Shown: positions 9,801 to 18,073 of the stretch, piece by piece
How positions within the stretch are numbered: position 1 is the stretch's first letter
How the letters are laid out: each line of letters begins with the position of its first letter
Source: Saprospiraceae bacterium
Lineage (GTDB): Bacteria; Bacteroidota; Bacteroidia; Chitinophagales; Saprospiraceae
NCBI GenBank assembly: GCA_030728245.1
Contig: JANQZX010000004.1
Span: 9,423-51,994, forward strand
Direction of reading: 5' to 3'
DNA: 42,572 nt
The notes under the pieces: model-generated
What the model was told of the DNA's origin: nothing
Databases searched by the model: none
What the model saw: the letters and a program-made list of their open reading frames with translations, nothing else
Position numbers and translations under genes: made by a program

Positions 9801-12421
9801 TGCCTGTTAAGACAGATAAAAGAAAATACAAACCCGGCGAAAAAGCCATTTTATCCTTTCCAGGTTCCAGTGAAGGTACGGCTATCGTAACCATAGAAAA
9901 TGGAAGCAGCGTGTTACAATCCATCAGGCTAAAAACAAAAAAGGGAACAAACACCCTATCTATTCCTGTAAATAAAGACATGGCGCCTAATGTGTATGCC
10001 TACGTTTCATTTATACAATCATATAAAACGGTTAAAAATGATTTGCCGATAAGGATGTTCGGCATTTGTCCCATTCAAGTTGAAGATCCATCGTCCATAC
10101 TGAAACCTAAAATTCTCACCAAAGAAAGTTTCAAACCCGGTGAAAAAATAGCTATGGCCATTTCAGAGGAATCAGGAAAGGCAATGACCTATACCTTATC
10201 TGTGGTAGATGAAGGTTTATTGGGAATCACCCGATTTAAAACCCCCGACCCTCATGCCTCTTTTTATTCAAAGATAGGATTAGGCATAAGAACCTGGGAC
10301 ATTTACAATAAAGTCTTAGGTACCTACGTCACTGATTTTGGAAATTTATTAGCCGTTGGTGGTGACGAAAATTATCAATCAGATGCGTTAAATAATACCG
10401 GTACCCAATTTAATTCCGTTGTTTTCAGCCTCGGTCCCTTTACATTGAAAAAAGGAGAAAAAGTAAATCATACCCTTACCTTACCCAATTACATGGGTGC
10501 TGTTAGAATTATGGTTGTAGCTAAAAATGAAGCTTCTTTTGGTTCGGCTGAAAAATTAGTACCCGTAAAAAGCCCGCTTATGCTTTTTGCATCCGCACCA
10601 AAAACCCTTGCGCCAGGGGACGAATTTTCATTACCCGTAAACATTTTTAGCACCCAAAATAATATAGGTAAAGTAGTTATCACCGCTGAGGACGAGGCAG
10701 GAATACTTAAAAATAACACCCCCGGTATTTCTATAAATATGCAGGGTCTAAAAGAAAAACTTTCTCAAATATCCTTTAAGGCAGGCAATAAAACAGGCCT
10801 GGCTAAAGTAAAGATTAAAATTTCAAGTGCACAGGGATCTGCCTTTCAATTGATTGAAATACCCGTTCGAAATCCTAATCCTATCACCTATCGCATCAAA
10901 TCAAAGGTTCTCAAACCAGGTGAAATGTGGACAGAAGACCTGGAAAGTTTTGGACAAAAAGGTACGAGAGATATTATACTGGAAACCTCAAGTCTGTCAA
11001 ATATTGGCTTACAGAAAAGACTTTCCTTTTTACTAACTTACCCTTACGGATGTTTGGAACAAACTGTTTCCGCTGCATTTTCTCAATTATACCTCGACCA
11101 ATGGGTTAAGCTGACACCTTATCAGGTTAAACTAAGACAAAAACATATTCAATCTGCCATACAGCAAATGAATAAATTTCAATTATCCTCAGGTGGTTTC
11201 TCCTACTGGCCAGGAAATTATCAATTTGATGAATGGGTTACCAGTTATACCGGGCAATTTTTATTAGAGGCCAAAACAGCTGGCTTTATTGTACCTGCTA
11301 ATATGCTTAAGAAATGGGAAAAATTTCAAGTGAAGCTCGTAAAAGGGTTAAATATAAATGAGGCCTGGGCATCTGCAGAAACGTCGCAAATGAATCAGGC
11401 ATACAGACTTTATACCTTAGCCTTGGCAGGAAAGGCCGAGAAAGGTGCAATGAATCAAATGAGAGAAACAAAGTCACTTTATCTATCCGCTGCCAATAGG
11501 CTGGCTGGCGCTTATGCCCTGGCAGGCAATAAAGATATAGCCATAAAAATTTTAAACAGTAAACAAAAACAGCAAACCAGCATTGGCTATTATAATTCTT
11601 ATGGCTCTGATGTAAGAGATAAAGCGCAATTATTAGAAGCTTATCTGCTTTCGGGAAATAAGACGGTTTCAGCTAACCTGGCCTTGCAATTAGGAAAAGA
11701 TTTGGCATCAAATAACTGGTATTCAACCCATTCTACTGCTTATGCATTATTAGCGCTCAGTAAATATCTGGGGAACCAAAAAGCGGGGGAACCAACCAAA
11801 TTTAGATTTAATTCAAAAGAAACAAATGGAAAATGGGTGGATGTCCAACACAATGAAGCCACAAGTTTCACCCAATTTCAAGATTTTTCAGGCAAGCAAA
11901 AAGTGCAAATTAAAAACACGGGCAAATCTACCTTATTCTTTCAATGGGTACAATCTGGTCAGGAGGAACTGGGAAAAGTGGTAGCCTCAAAAAAAGGAAT
12001 TTTACTGAGTATAGATTTCAAGTCTTTAAATGGTAAAAAATTAGATCCAACACAAATACCTCAGGGTGAGGATTTTACTGCTGAAATAACGGTAAAACAT
12101 TTGGGAGAAAATCCCTACCATTATCAAGACCTCGGTTTAACTCAAGTGTTTCCATCAGGTTGGGAAATCATCAATGAAAGAATCACCGATTTTAATAATC
12201 AATCAGGTATAAATTATGATTATTTAGATATCAAAACAGATAGAACCTCTTACTTTTTTAGTTTACAGGAAAGGGAGGTCAAAAAGTTTACCATAAAGTT
12301 AAATGCCACTTTTCAGGGCCGTTATTATTTTCCTGCTGCCAACGTATCAGATATGTATAACCATTCTATTGCTGCCAATACAGAAGGGAAATGGATTTAT
12401 GTGTCAAACGTAAAAAAATAA
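6830..12421 (+). CDS. Bacterial alpha-2-macroglobulin family lipoprotein
   Basis: 1863 residues, in the normal range for long bacterial macroglobulins. An N-terminal hydrophobic stretch ends in a lipobox-like FETSC followed by KKED, so a lipoprotein anchored in the cell envelope is expected. Beta-sandwich (MG) domains fill roughly residues 40-1380, including the MG2-type segment VRGFIYAERNIWKPGD near 625. The thioester motif CLEQ is intact at C1408-Q1411 within YPYGCLEQT and is followed by an alpha-helical thioester domain to about 1690; a C-terminal beta domain with a receptor-binding-like segment follows. The family traps proteases by thioester coupling after bait cleavage. The usual partner gene pbpC (penicillin-binding protein 1C) is not adjacent. 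A short 34-base gap separates it from the DUF1080 gene. Confidence 0.93.
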   Translation: MKTNLNYLFTVFGFIFLCFFETSCKKEDKIIINTLTVDNPYLVSYTSGIISTQSDIQIVFASTNIPGAEAGIEVEASSLTFSPKIEGKVYWKNKNTLVFEPSKPLPPAQNYKVTLDIASLIKDAKAPYDTFSFSFATREQHLGVTIEGLKIFDNQDDNKITFSGSIFTEDIVSKKELTSCVEAKIDGKLVDIVWENDLNDKTHIFSLANIQRTEKQQDIKINLLGEKIGAPEDYEITYTVPATGIFTMIKVSPVNNLTDGIRVEFSELLDANQDLEGFIDIEGYSGSLPYLIEQNIIRIFPENISPGNYVLKVLKGIKSSTGITLNKLIQENFYINPSFPAVTLSGSGAIVPNTKGVLFPFNSIGLSAIDVEIFKVGSHNIVSLLKDNDLNEANYNMYRVGKIIKQKTITLHHVNPLKDGMEWKEFYLDLNDLIKTDPGAIYQVRIGFRQEYAINPCVDQSSIDIEKAQSDQIYFKDESGNRTSIMDNFFGGIPYNENYTWANRENPCFPEFYNSDRFVSGNLLVSNYGITAKRGSDDLVWVSVSDLITTDPVGNITIDIYNEANDLISQVKTDQDGIAKINVNNENPAVVVAHSGKNKGYLRLKEEDALNLSRFDISGEQVKGDVRGFIYAERNIWKPGDSLFFNFMLLDKKATLPKEYPITMELFDAKGQLYEKRVTNKQLNGIYPLSLSTQVNDQTGTWRISIKAGANTFEKSFKIESIKPNRLKSTLVFDYTLLKKNQEPFNVQIKANWLTGIPASECKAVVELKLKDEATVFNTFPSFTFGNEFFKNNSSDAKTVFNGPLSTLGTGAFSLKISENPDVSGKLTALFQTRVFEPSGDFSTTIEKITYHPFSSYVGIEIPLNNWGEPVLAENKPSILRFAVADNEGNPLKNKQISVSLFRTDWYWWWDNNQYKNADFNTETAKETVKEIMLTTDSKGIATWKLTINEWGRYLLLAEDISSGHRSAQYIHSGYPDGASDLNEKNLLSLMPVKTDKRKYKPGEKAILSFPGSSEGTAIVTIENGSSVLQSIRLKTKKGTNTLSIPVNKDMAPNVYAYVSFIQSYKTVKNDLPIRMFGICPIQVEDPSSILKPKILTKESFKPGEKIAMAISEESGKAMTYTLSVVDEGLLGITRFKTPDPHASFYSKIGLGIRTWDIYNKVLGTYVTDFGNLLAVGGDENYQSDALNNTGTQFNSVVFSLGPFTLKKGEKVNHTLTLPNYMGAVRIMVVAKNEASFGSAEKLVPVKSPLMLFASAPKTLAPGDEFSLPVNIFSTQNNIGKVVITAEDEAGILKNNTPGISINMQGLKEKLSQISFKAGNKTGLAKVKIKISSAQGSAFQLIEIPVRNPNPITYRIKSKVLKPGEMWTEDLESFGQKGTRDIILETSSLSNIGLQKRLSFLLTYPYGCLEQTVSAAFSQLYLDQWVKLTPYQVKLRQKHIQSAIQQMNKFQLSSGGFSYWPGNYQFDEWVTSYTGQFLLEAKTAGFIVPANMLKKWEKFQVKLVKGLNINEAWASAETSQMNQAYRLYTLALAGKAEKGAMNQMRETKSLYLSAANRLAGAYALAGNKDIAIKILNSKQKQQTSIGYYNSYGSDVRDKAQLLEAYLLSGNKTVSANLALQLGKDLASNNWYSTHSTAYALLALSKYLGNQKAGEPTKFRFNSKETNGKWVDVQHNEATSFTQFQDFSGKQKVQIKNTGKSTLFFQWVQSGQEELGKVVASKKGILLSIDFKSLNGKKLDPTQIPQGEDFTAEITVKHLGENPYHYQDLGLTQVFPSGWEIINERITDFNNQSGINYDYLDIKTDRTSYFFSLQEREVKKFTIKLNATFQGRYYFPAANVSDMYNHSIAANTEGKWIYVSNVKK

Positions 12422-12455
12422 CAAAAAAAGGGTATCTTAGAAATTAAAAAAGCTG

Positions 12456-13313
12456 ATGAAAATGTACAAAACTTTATGGAATGTAGGTTTTTTGGTTCTG
12501 GGAGTTTGCCTGATTATGGGTATGTCCCATAATTTTAAAAAAAATGATGGATGGATTGATTTGTTCAACGGAAAGAACCTGGATGGATGGATTGTAAAAA
12601 TTGCCAAACATGAAACAGGTGAAAATTATGGCGAAACTTTTAGAGTACGAGACGGAGAACTGCAAGTTTCTTATGAAAACTATACCGATTTTGATTTTCA
12701 GTATGGACATATATTCTTTGAAAAACCATTTAACTATTATTTAATTGACATTGATTATAAGTTTTTTGGTGAACAGGCGCCCAAAGGAGAAGGTTGGGCA
12801 TGGAGAAACAGTGGCGTAATGCTTCATGGACAATCTCCACTCACCATGACTAAAGATCAAGATTTCCCTATTTCTATTGAGGCGCAATTTTTAGGAGGCG
12901 ATGGAAAAAACAATCGTACTACCTGTAATTTGTGCACCCCTGGCACCAATGTGGTAATGAAAGATAAATTGGTAACACAACACTGTATTAACTCCACCTC
13001 AAAAACCTATCATGGAGACCAATGGGTAAATGCTAAGTTTTTAGTGTTAGGAGATTCTATCATTCAGCATTTTGCCAATGATGAAATGGTACTTTCCTAT
13101 CAAAAACCACAATTTGGTGGTGGCACTGTAAATCGTCATAACCCTGCTGAAAAGAGAGACGGGGAATTAATCAAAGGTGGATATATTTCCTTACAAAGCG
13201 AAAGTCACCCCATTGCTTTTAGAAAAGTAAGGCTATATAATTTGGAATCTTATGTTGCCAATCCTAAAAAACTAGCAAAAAAACTAAAAGAATTAGGCGT
13301 TGCGAACAGATAA
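12456..13313 (+). CDS. DUF1080 / 3-keto-disaccharide hydrolase family protein, exported
   Basis: 285 residues with an N-terminal hydrophobic segment (signal peptide or anchor, about residues 8-26). The region WIDLFNGKNLDGW is the typical opening of DUF1080 domains, a concanavalin-like beta-sandwich; later segments such as WRNSGVMLHGQ, ISIEAQFLGG and GYISLQSESHPIAFRKVRLYNL also match the family. Some members hydrolyse 3-keto-glycosides. The Gfo/Idh/MocA oxidoreductase at 39075 is a family often paired functionally with such enzymes but it lies 26 kb away here. The 34-base distance from the macroglobulin gene suggests shared transcription, though no functional link is obvious. Confidence 0.87.
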   Translation: MKMYKTLWNVGFLVLGVCLIMGMSHNFKKNDGWIDLFNGKNLDGWIVKIAKHETGENYGETFRVRDGELQVSYENYTDFDFQYGHIFFEKPFNYYLIDIDYKFFGEQAPKGEGWAWRNSGVMLHGQSPLTMTKDQDFPISIEAQFLGGDGKNNRTTCNLCTPGTNVVMKDKLVTQHCINSTSKTYHGDQWVNAKFLVLGDSIIQHFANDEMVLSYQKPQFGGGTVNRHNPAEKRDGELIKGGYISLQSESHPIAFRKVRLYNLESYVANPKKLAKKLKELGVANR

Positions 13314-13316
13314 TCG

Positions 13317-13934
13317 TCAATGTGGCAGATAACTGGTTATAAACCCTTTCACCACTTGTAATGCCTGATCGAAATGCTTGTTATTGTTTATAATAATATC
13401 AACATCATCTGCGAAAGGTTTAATATACTTTTCGTAGGCAGGCATTACATGGTTTTCATAACGATATAATACATCATCAATAGGATAATTTCTTTCCGTT
13501 TGATCCCTTCTGATACGTCTGATAACTTTTAGATTATCTTTTGCCTGAACAAATAAAGAAAGGTCGAGAATTTTTCTAATTTCCTCAAAATAAAGAATAA
13601 AAAGACCTTCGACAATAATAATGGGTGCAGGATTGAAATGAAGCAATTTAGGCGTAAGCTCTTTATTATTAAATGTATATTCTTCTCTAATAATGGCTTT
13701 ACCTGCCTTCAATGAACAAATATCTGCGTACAATTCATCCTTAAAAATGGATTGAGGCAAATCAAAATTAGAAATACCTTGCTTATCCAGGTCTTGAAAT
13801 TCTCTCGGTTTGTAGTAATCATCCTGAGAAATAAAACAAACCTGATCAGGCGTAAAATTCTTCTTTAAATGGAGAATAAAACTGGTTTTTCCAGATCCAC
13901 TACCTCCTGTAATTCCAATAATATATGGTTGCAC
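13317..13934 (-). CDS. udk: Uridine kinase
   Basis: 205 residues, standard length. The P-loop GGSGSGKT lies at residues 10-17, followed by SQDDYYKP (substrate-binding Asp and Tyr) and FNFDLPQS-like and IIVEGLFIL segments, all typical of uridine kinase / phosphoribulokinase-type NTPases. It phosphorylates uridine and cytidine to UMP and CMP. The start is a GTG at 13934; the reading frame is open further upstream but has no ATG, and family proteins begin at this point. It is divergent from the NupC nucleoside transporter gene with 70 bases between starts, suggesting a uptake-plus-salvage pair. A TATTTTTG -7-like element (13949-13956, minus) precedes it. Confidence 0.92.
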   Translation of the reverse strand: MQPYIIGITGGSGSGKTSFILHLKKNFTPDQVCFISQDDYYKPREFQDLDKQGISNFDLPQSIFKDELYADICSLKAGKAIIREEYTFNNKELTPKLLHFNPAPIIIVEGLFILYFEEIRKILDLSLFVQAKDNLKVIRRIRRDQTERNYPIDDVLYRYENHVMPAYEKYIKPFADDVDIIINNNKHFDQALQVVKGFITSYLPH

Positions 13935-13948
13935 ACGATTTGTTTTCC

Positions 13949-13956
13949 CAAAAATA
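13949..13956 (-). promoter_or_regulatory. Candidate -7 promoter element of udk
   Basis: On the minus strand this reads TATTTTTG, matching TAnnTTTG, 14 bases before the GTG start. No clear TTG -33 element lies 19-21 bases upstream, so only the -7 half is supported. Confidence 0.3.
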
Positions 13957-14004
13957 GTTAATCCGCCACTCTTTGCTTAGTTTTATGCAATAAAAAAGGA
14001 ATTA

Positions 14005-15312
14005 ATGGATTTACTTATTACCATTTCACGTGCTACACTAGGCATGTCAGTACTTATAGGTATTGGATATTTACTTAGTTCACATAAGAAATCAATTGCT
14101 TGGCGAACCATATTTTTGGGCATTTTATTGCAATTTATTTTAGCTGTATTAGTCTTGAAGGTGCCCTTTATTAACAAAGGATTTGATTATGCTGCTGGTT
14201 TTTTCCAGGTAATTTTAAAATTTTCTGAAGAAGGAGCTACTTTTCTTTTTGGAAATTTAGTATCAGATACCAAATCTTTTGGATACATTTTTGCCTTTCA
14301 GGTTTTACCAACCATCGTATTTTTCTCAGCGGTCTCCTCCATACTATATTATTTTGGCATTTTACAAAAGATTATATATGTGTTGGCCATCATTATGAAA
14401 AAAACCCTTGGTGTAACAGGCCCTGAGAGTTTAGCGGCAGCGGCTAACATATTTGTTGGTCAAACGGAAGCCCCATTGGTGGTAAAACCATACATAAGTA
14501 GTTTTACCAGATCGGAACTGATGTGTTTGATGACAGGAGGAATGGCCACCATTGCAGGAGGTGTATTTGCAGCTTATGTAGGCTTTTTAGGAGGTGATGA
14601 CCCTGTGCAACAACTTTTCTTTGCAAAACATTTATTAACGGCATCTATCATTTCTGCTCCGGCAGCTATTGTTGCCGCTAAGCTAATTGTACCTGAAACG
14701 GTAGAAAAAAGTGCAGAAGCAAATCTTGAAGTTATTGAAGATAATGGAAATAACCTATTAGATGCCATTTCAAGAGGTACTACCGACGGATTAAAATTAG
14801 CCATTAATGTAGGTGCAATGCTACTGGTTTTCACCGCTTTGGTCTATATGTTAAATGATTTTATATTTCAATTCCCAGGTAAATGGTTAGGGGTTAACGA
14901 GTATATTAAAGAAACTACCTCGGGTCGTTTTGAAGGATTAACTTTTACCTACATTCTCGGGCTCATTTTTGCTCCCATTGCCTGGTTACTTGGCACCCCT
15001 TCGCAAGATATTGTCATAGTGGGGCAGCTACTTGGTCAAAAAACGGTCATAAATGAATTTGTTGCCTATTCTGACCTCGGTTTATTAAGAGATAAAGGAA
15101 TTGTCCTCGATCCTAAATCACTCATCATAGTTACTTATGCCTTATGTGGCTTCTCAAATTTTGCGTCCATAGGTATTCAAATTGGAGGCATTAGCGCCCT
15201 GGCTCCTAATAAAAGACAAGAGTTAACAGAGTTAGGTTTTAAAGCCATGGTGGGTGGAACCATCGCTTGTTTTATGACCGCCATTATTGCTTCCGTTCTT
15301 TACTATTTCTAA
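14005..15312 (+). CDS. nupC: Concentrative nucleoside transporter (NupC/CNT family)
   Basis: 435 residues with about ten hydrophobic segments across the full length. Family hallmarks are clear: IFVGQTEAPLVVKPYI (the conserved G-Q-T-E-A-P-L-V loop that binds nucleoside and cation), ELMCLMTGGMATIAGGV, and YALCGFSNFASIGIQIGG near the C-terminus. CNT proteins import nucleosides across the inner membrane using a sodium or proton gradient. The gene is divergent from uridine kinase, which would trap imported uridine and cytidine as nucleotides. A 73-base gap separates it from the ferredoxin gene downstream. Confidence 0.93.
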   Translation: MDLLITISRATLGMSVLIGIGYLLSSHKKSIAWRTIFLGILLQFILAVLVLKVPFINKGFDYAAGFFQVILKFSEEGATFLFGNLVSDTKSFGYIFAFQVLPTIVFFSAVSSILYYFGILQKIIYVLAIIMKKTLGVTGPESLAAAANIFVGQTEAPLVVKPYISSFTRSELMCLMTGGMATIAGGVFAAYVGFLGGDDPVQQLFFAKHLLTASIISAPAAIVAAKLIVPETVEKSAEANLEVIEDNGNNLLDAISRGTTDGLKLAINVGAMLLVFTALVYMLNDFIFQFPGKWLGVNEYIKETTSGRFEGLTFTYILGLIFAPIAWLLGTPSQDIVIVGQLLGQKTVINEFVAYSDLGLLRDKGIVLDPKSLIIVTYALCGFSNFASIGIQIGGISALAPNKRQELTELGFKAMVGGTIACFMTAIIASVLYYF

Positions 15313-15385
15313 AAAACAGACGAAATATAAAACTAAAAAAAATATTTCGTTGTTAAAGGTATTTATTACCCGAACAAAAAACATC

Positions 15386-15730
15386 ATGGCTACCATTGTA
15401 TTTACCTTTGAAGACAAAACGATTCATCAGCCAATTCAGATTGAAAATGTTAGTGTCGACCAAAGTATCCTAGACATTGCTGAAGATAATGATATTCATC
15501 TAAACCATAATTGTGGCGGCGTTTGTGCTTGCAGTACCTGTCATATCTACATTCATCAAGGAGATAAATACCTGGAGGAAATATCTGATAAAGAGGAAGA
15601 TTTTATAGACAGAGCTATTAAGCCAAAATTAAACAGTCGCCTTGCTTGCCAGTGTATCGTTCTTTCCGATGATGCTATCATTAAGGTAGAAATACCAGAT
15701 CAGCATCGAATTATTGGTCACGAACATTAA
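15386..15730 (+). CDS. fdx: [2Fe-2S] ferredoxin, adrenodoxin/Isc type
   Basis: 114 residues from ATG 15386; the in-frame start at 15287 falls inside nupC and adds 33 basic residues not seen in the family. Cluster ligands are C43, C49, C52 and C88, i.e. C-x5-C-x2-C-x35-C, the adrenodoxin/Isc ferredoxin spacing, within CGGVCACSTC and LACQC. It transfers single electrons in the cytoplasm, commonly for iron-sulfur cluster assembly. The next gene, 26 bases downstream, is iscX, which supports the Isc role. The rest of the isc operon (iscSUA, hscBA) is not in the window. Confidence 0.92.
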   Translation: MATIVFTFEDKTIHQPIQIENVSVDQSILDIAEDNDIHLNHNCGGVCACSTCHIYIHQGDKYLEEISDKEEDFIDRAIKPKLNSRLACQCIVLSDDAIIKVEIPDQHRIIGHEH

Positions 15731-15756
15731 TTTATTAAATTTTAAAAGAGCTAACC

Positions 15757-16002
15757 ATGCCATTTCAAGAATTCGAGAATTTACCTATTAAATGGTCAGA
15801 CCACGAAGATATTGCCATCAAATTATATGAAAAATTTGGTGACGAATTTGGGGAAAGCAAAATATATAGAATCCGCTTTACTGAGCTTTTAGATTGGATT
15901 CTGGAGATTCCACTTTTTGTTGGAAAAAGAGAAGAATCGACGGAAGGTCATTTAGAACAGATCCAGGCAAAATGGGTCTATGAATGGCGCGATAACCAGT
16001 AA
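15757..16002 (+). CDS. iscX: Fe-S assembly protein IscX
   Basis: 81 residues, slightly longer than E. coli IscX (about 66). The pattern IKWSDHEDIAIKLYEKFGDEF, then IRFTELLDWILEIP, then EGHLEQIQAKWVYEW follows the IscX/YfhJ three-helix fold, with the acidic face that contacts IscS. IscX modulates the cysteine desulfurase and may act as an iron-dependent regulator of cluster assembly. It is sandwiched between ferredoxin (26-base gap) and kdsC (16-base gap) in a plus-strand cluster. The ferredoxin-IscX pairing is the same as at the end of proteobacterial isc operons. Confidence 0.88.
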   Translation: MPFQEFENLPIKWSDHEDIAIKLYEKFGDEFGESKIYRIRFTELLDWILEIPLFVGKREESTEGHLEQIQAKWVYEWRDNQ

Positions 16003-16018
16003 ATAAACGTATTATTTT

Positions 16019-16528
16019 ATGTCTAATCTAGCTCATTTTAGTCAGGTCAAAGCTTTTTTGTTTGATGTGGATGGCGTCTTTACTAATAATGAGGTTCAGA
16101 TCACGGAGGCCGGTGAGCTATTAAGAACCATACACTTGAGAGATAGTTTTGCTCTTAAAGTAGCTCTTCGCGAGGGATTTCCTATTGGTATTATTACCGG
16201 TGGCACCAGCTTGGGGATAACTAAAAGACTCAACGAACTAGGTATAGAATTTGTAGCTGTAGGGAAACATCATAAAGTTCCCTCGTTACATGAATTCGTT
16301 CAAAAATATGACTTAGATTATATTAATATTTTATACATGGGTGACGATTTTCCTGATATCCCCGTATTAAATAAAGTGGGCTTACCTTGTTGCCCATCTG
16401 ACGCGATACCCGAAATATTTCCTTTGGCAACTTACATTTCCCCCATTCCCGGTGGACGAGGCTGTATCAGAGATGTCATTCAAAAAACATTGCAAATTCA
16501 AGGAAAATGGAATGTAAATGTGTCTTAA
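16019..16528 (+). CDS. kdsC: 3-deoxy-D-manno-octulosonate 8-phosphate phosphatase
   Basis: 169 residues, the length of the cap-less HAD phosphatase KdsC. The nucleophile motif FDVDGVFT has D16 and D18; ITGG follows in motif II position, and YMGDDFPDIPVL holds D109 and D110 of motif IV. KdsC releases phosphate from Kdo-8-phosphate in lipopolysaccharide biosynthesis and works as a tetramer. The order kdsC, UbiA-type prenyltransferase, maf is common in Bacteroidota genomes from general knowledge. Other KDO8P-phosphatase-like HAD proteins are similar, so the exact sugar substrate is inferred. Confidence 0.88.
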   Translation: MSNLAHFSQVKAFLFDVDGVFTNNEVQITEAGELLRTIHLRDSFALKVALREGFPIGIITGGTSLGITKRLNELGIEFVAVGKHHKVPSLHEFVQKYDLDYINILYMGDDFPDIPVLNKVGLPCCPSDAIPEIFPLATYISPIPGGRGCIRDVIQKTLQIQGKWNVNVS

Positions 16529-16551
16529 TTTAATTCAAACATGCTATTAAC

Positions 16552-17484
16552 GTGTTATTCCGACTAATACGCCTGCCAAATTTGATTATTGTTGCAGTAA
16601 CTCAAGGACTGATTTATTACCAACTTTTACACAAAACCTTCAGAAATTTCTCCCTGTCGGGTACATTCAATTTTTTTGAATTTGTTTTATTCGCTGTGGC
16701 AACGATACTTATTACAGCCACAGGTTATATTATCAATGATATTTATGATATTGAAACCGATAGGGTTAATAAACCAGATAAAAGGATAATTCAGGTTCAT
16801 TTAAATGAATCTGGCGCATGGAAAATATATTTTTCCATGACAATAACTGGCGCGCTTATCTCTCTATATTTAGCCATACAGAGAGATGATTTATTTTATT
16901 GGTTTATTTATCCTGTCGCTGTTTTTTTGCTGTATGGTTATAGCCGTTGGTTCAAAGGCATACCCTACTTTGGAAATATATTAGTCTCCCTGTTTTGCGC
17001 CGCCGTACCCGGTATATTTTTCCTTTCTGAGGCTTCTATTTTAAAAGAACTTAAAATAAGAGACCTCTCTTCATTTTTAACATTACAGGAATTATTACTT
17101 TCCTACATCATATTTGCTTTCCTAACAAATTTGTATAGAGAGATAGTTAAAGATCTTCAAGACGAAGCGGGCGATAAACTAGCAAGTATTAATACCGCGG
17201 CTGTCTATTTTGGTAAAAAAAATACAAAGTTTGTTGCACTCTTCATCGCATTGGTCATTTCAATGGTGATAACCTTTACTTTTAGTCGGACCATTTTTTC
17301 AAATATTCCCTATTTATTCGCCGTACAATGTTTACTTATCCAACTTCCATTGTCTGTTAGCATTTTAAAATTAATTCAAGCTAAAGAAGATAAAGCTTTC
17401 AGAAACGTCGGATTATGGATAAAGTTAATCATGATAAACGGTTTGATTTTAATAACCTACCTAACTATTAATCCTTATGGGTAA
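16552..17484 (+). CDS. UbiA-family prenyltransferase (geranylgeranylglycerol-phosphate type)
   Basis: 310 residues with eight or nine transmembrane segments. The first Asp-rich motif NDIYDIETDRVNKPDK begins at N62, and the second, REIVKDLQDEAGDK, lies near residues 197-210; both bind the Mg-diphosphate of the prenyl donor. In Bacteroidota the version next to kdsC and maf is usually annotated as a geranylgeranylglycerol-phosphate geranylgeranyltransferase-like protein, but the acceptor is not proven. The start is GTG at 16552, where the family's typical LFRLIRLPNLIIVAVTQ opening begins; no in-frame ATG lies nearby. It overlaps maf by 8 bases. Confidence 0.88.
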   Translation: MLFRLIRLPNLIIVAVTQGLIYYQLLHKTFRNFSLSGTFNFFEFVLFAVATILITATGYIINDIYDIETDRVNKPDKRIIQVHLNESGAWKIYFSMTITGALISLYLAIQRDDLFYWFIYPVAVFLLYGYSRWFKGIPYFGNILVSLFCAAVPGIFFLSEASILKELKIRDLSSFLTLQELLLSYIIFAFLTNLYREIVKDLQDEAGDKLASINTAAVYFGKKNTKFVALFIALVISMVITFTFSRTIFSNIPYLFAVQCLLIQLPLSVSILKLIQAKEDKAFRNVGLWIKLIMINGLILITYLTINPYG

Positions 17485-18073
17485 TACAAATCCTACTTTT
17501 CCACCCTTCAGTAAAGTCATTGTGTTAGCTTCTAAATCGCCCAGGAGAGCGCAATTATTGAGAGATGCTGGATTCAATTTCAGAATTCATCAAATGGATG
17601 TTAACGAAGATTTTTCCAGCGACATGCCGGTTGAAGAGGTCGCGGCTTATCTGGCCGATAAAAAAGCTACCGCCGCGGATTTACATATAATAAATGAAAA
17701 TGAAATTTTACTTACCGCTGATAGTGTGGTTGTTATAAATAACCAAATATTAAATAAACCTGGAAGCAAAGAAGAGGCTTACGAAATGTTACAGCTGCTA
17801 AGTGACAAAACCCATATTGTTTATACAGGGATTTGCTTGCGAAATATGGATAAAAAAGTCGTATTTTCTAATCAAACAAACGTAACATTTGGAATCTTGA
17901 GCGACCACGAAATCAATTATTATATAGACCAGTTTAATCCTATGGATAAAGCGGGGTCTTATGGAATACAAGAATGGATAGGATTTTGTAAAATAAGAAA
18001 AATAGAAGGAGAATACGCCAATGTCATGGGATTACCTGTTTACGCTATTTATGAAGAACTTTTAAAATTTTAG
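17477..18073 (+). CDS. maf: Maf-like nucleotide pyrophosphatase
   Basis: 198 residues. The opening VLASKSPRRAQLL is the strictly conserved Maf motif, followed by LTADSVVVINNQILNKPG (catalytic Asp) and KAGSYGIQEWI. Maf proteins hydrolyse non-canonical or specific nucleoside triphosphates (such as dTTP, UTP or modified pyrimidines) to monophosphates, and are linked to cell-division control. It overlaps the UbiA-type gene by 8 bases and is the last gene of the plus-strand cluster. Its stop overlaps the stop of the convergent SRPBCC gene by four bases. Confidence 0.93.
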   Translation: MGNTNPTFPPFSKVIVLASKSPRRAQLLRDAGFNFRIHQMDVNEDFSSDMPVEEVAAYLADKKATAADLHIINENEILLTADSVVVINNQILNKPGSKEEAYEMLQLLSDKTHIVYTGICLRNMDKKVVFSNQTNVTFGILSDHEINYYIDQFNPMDKAGSYGIQEWIGFCKIRKIEGEYANVMGLPVYAIYEELLKF

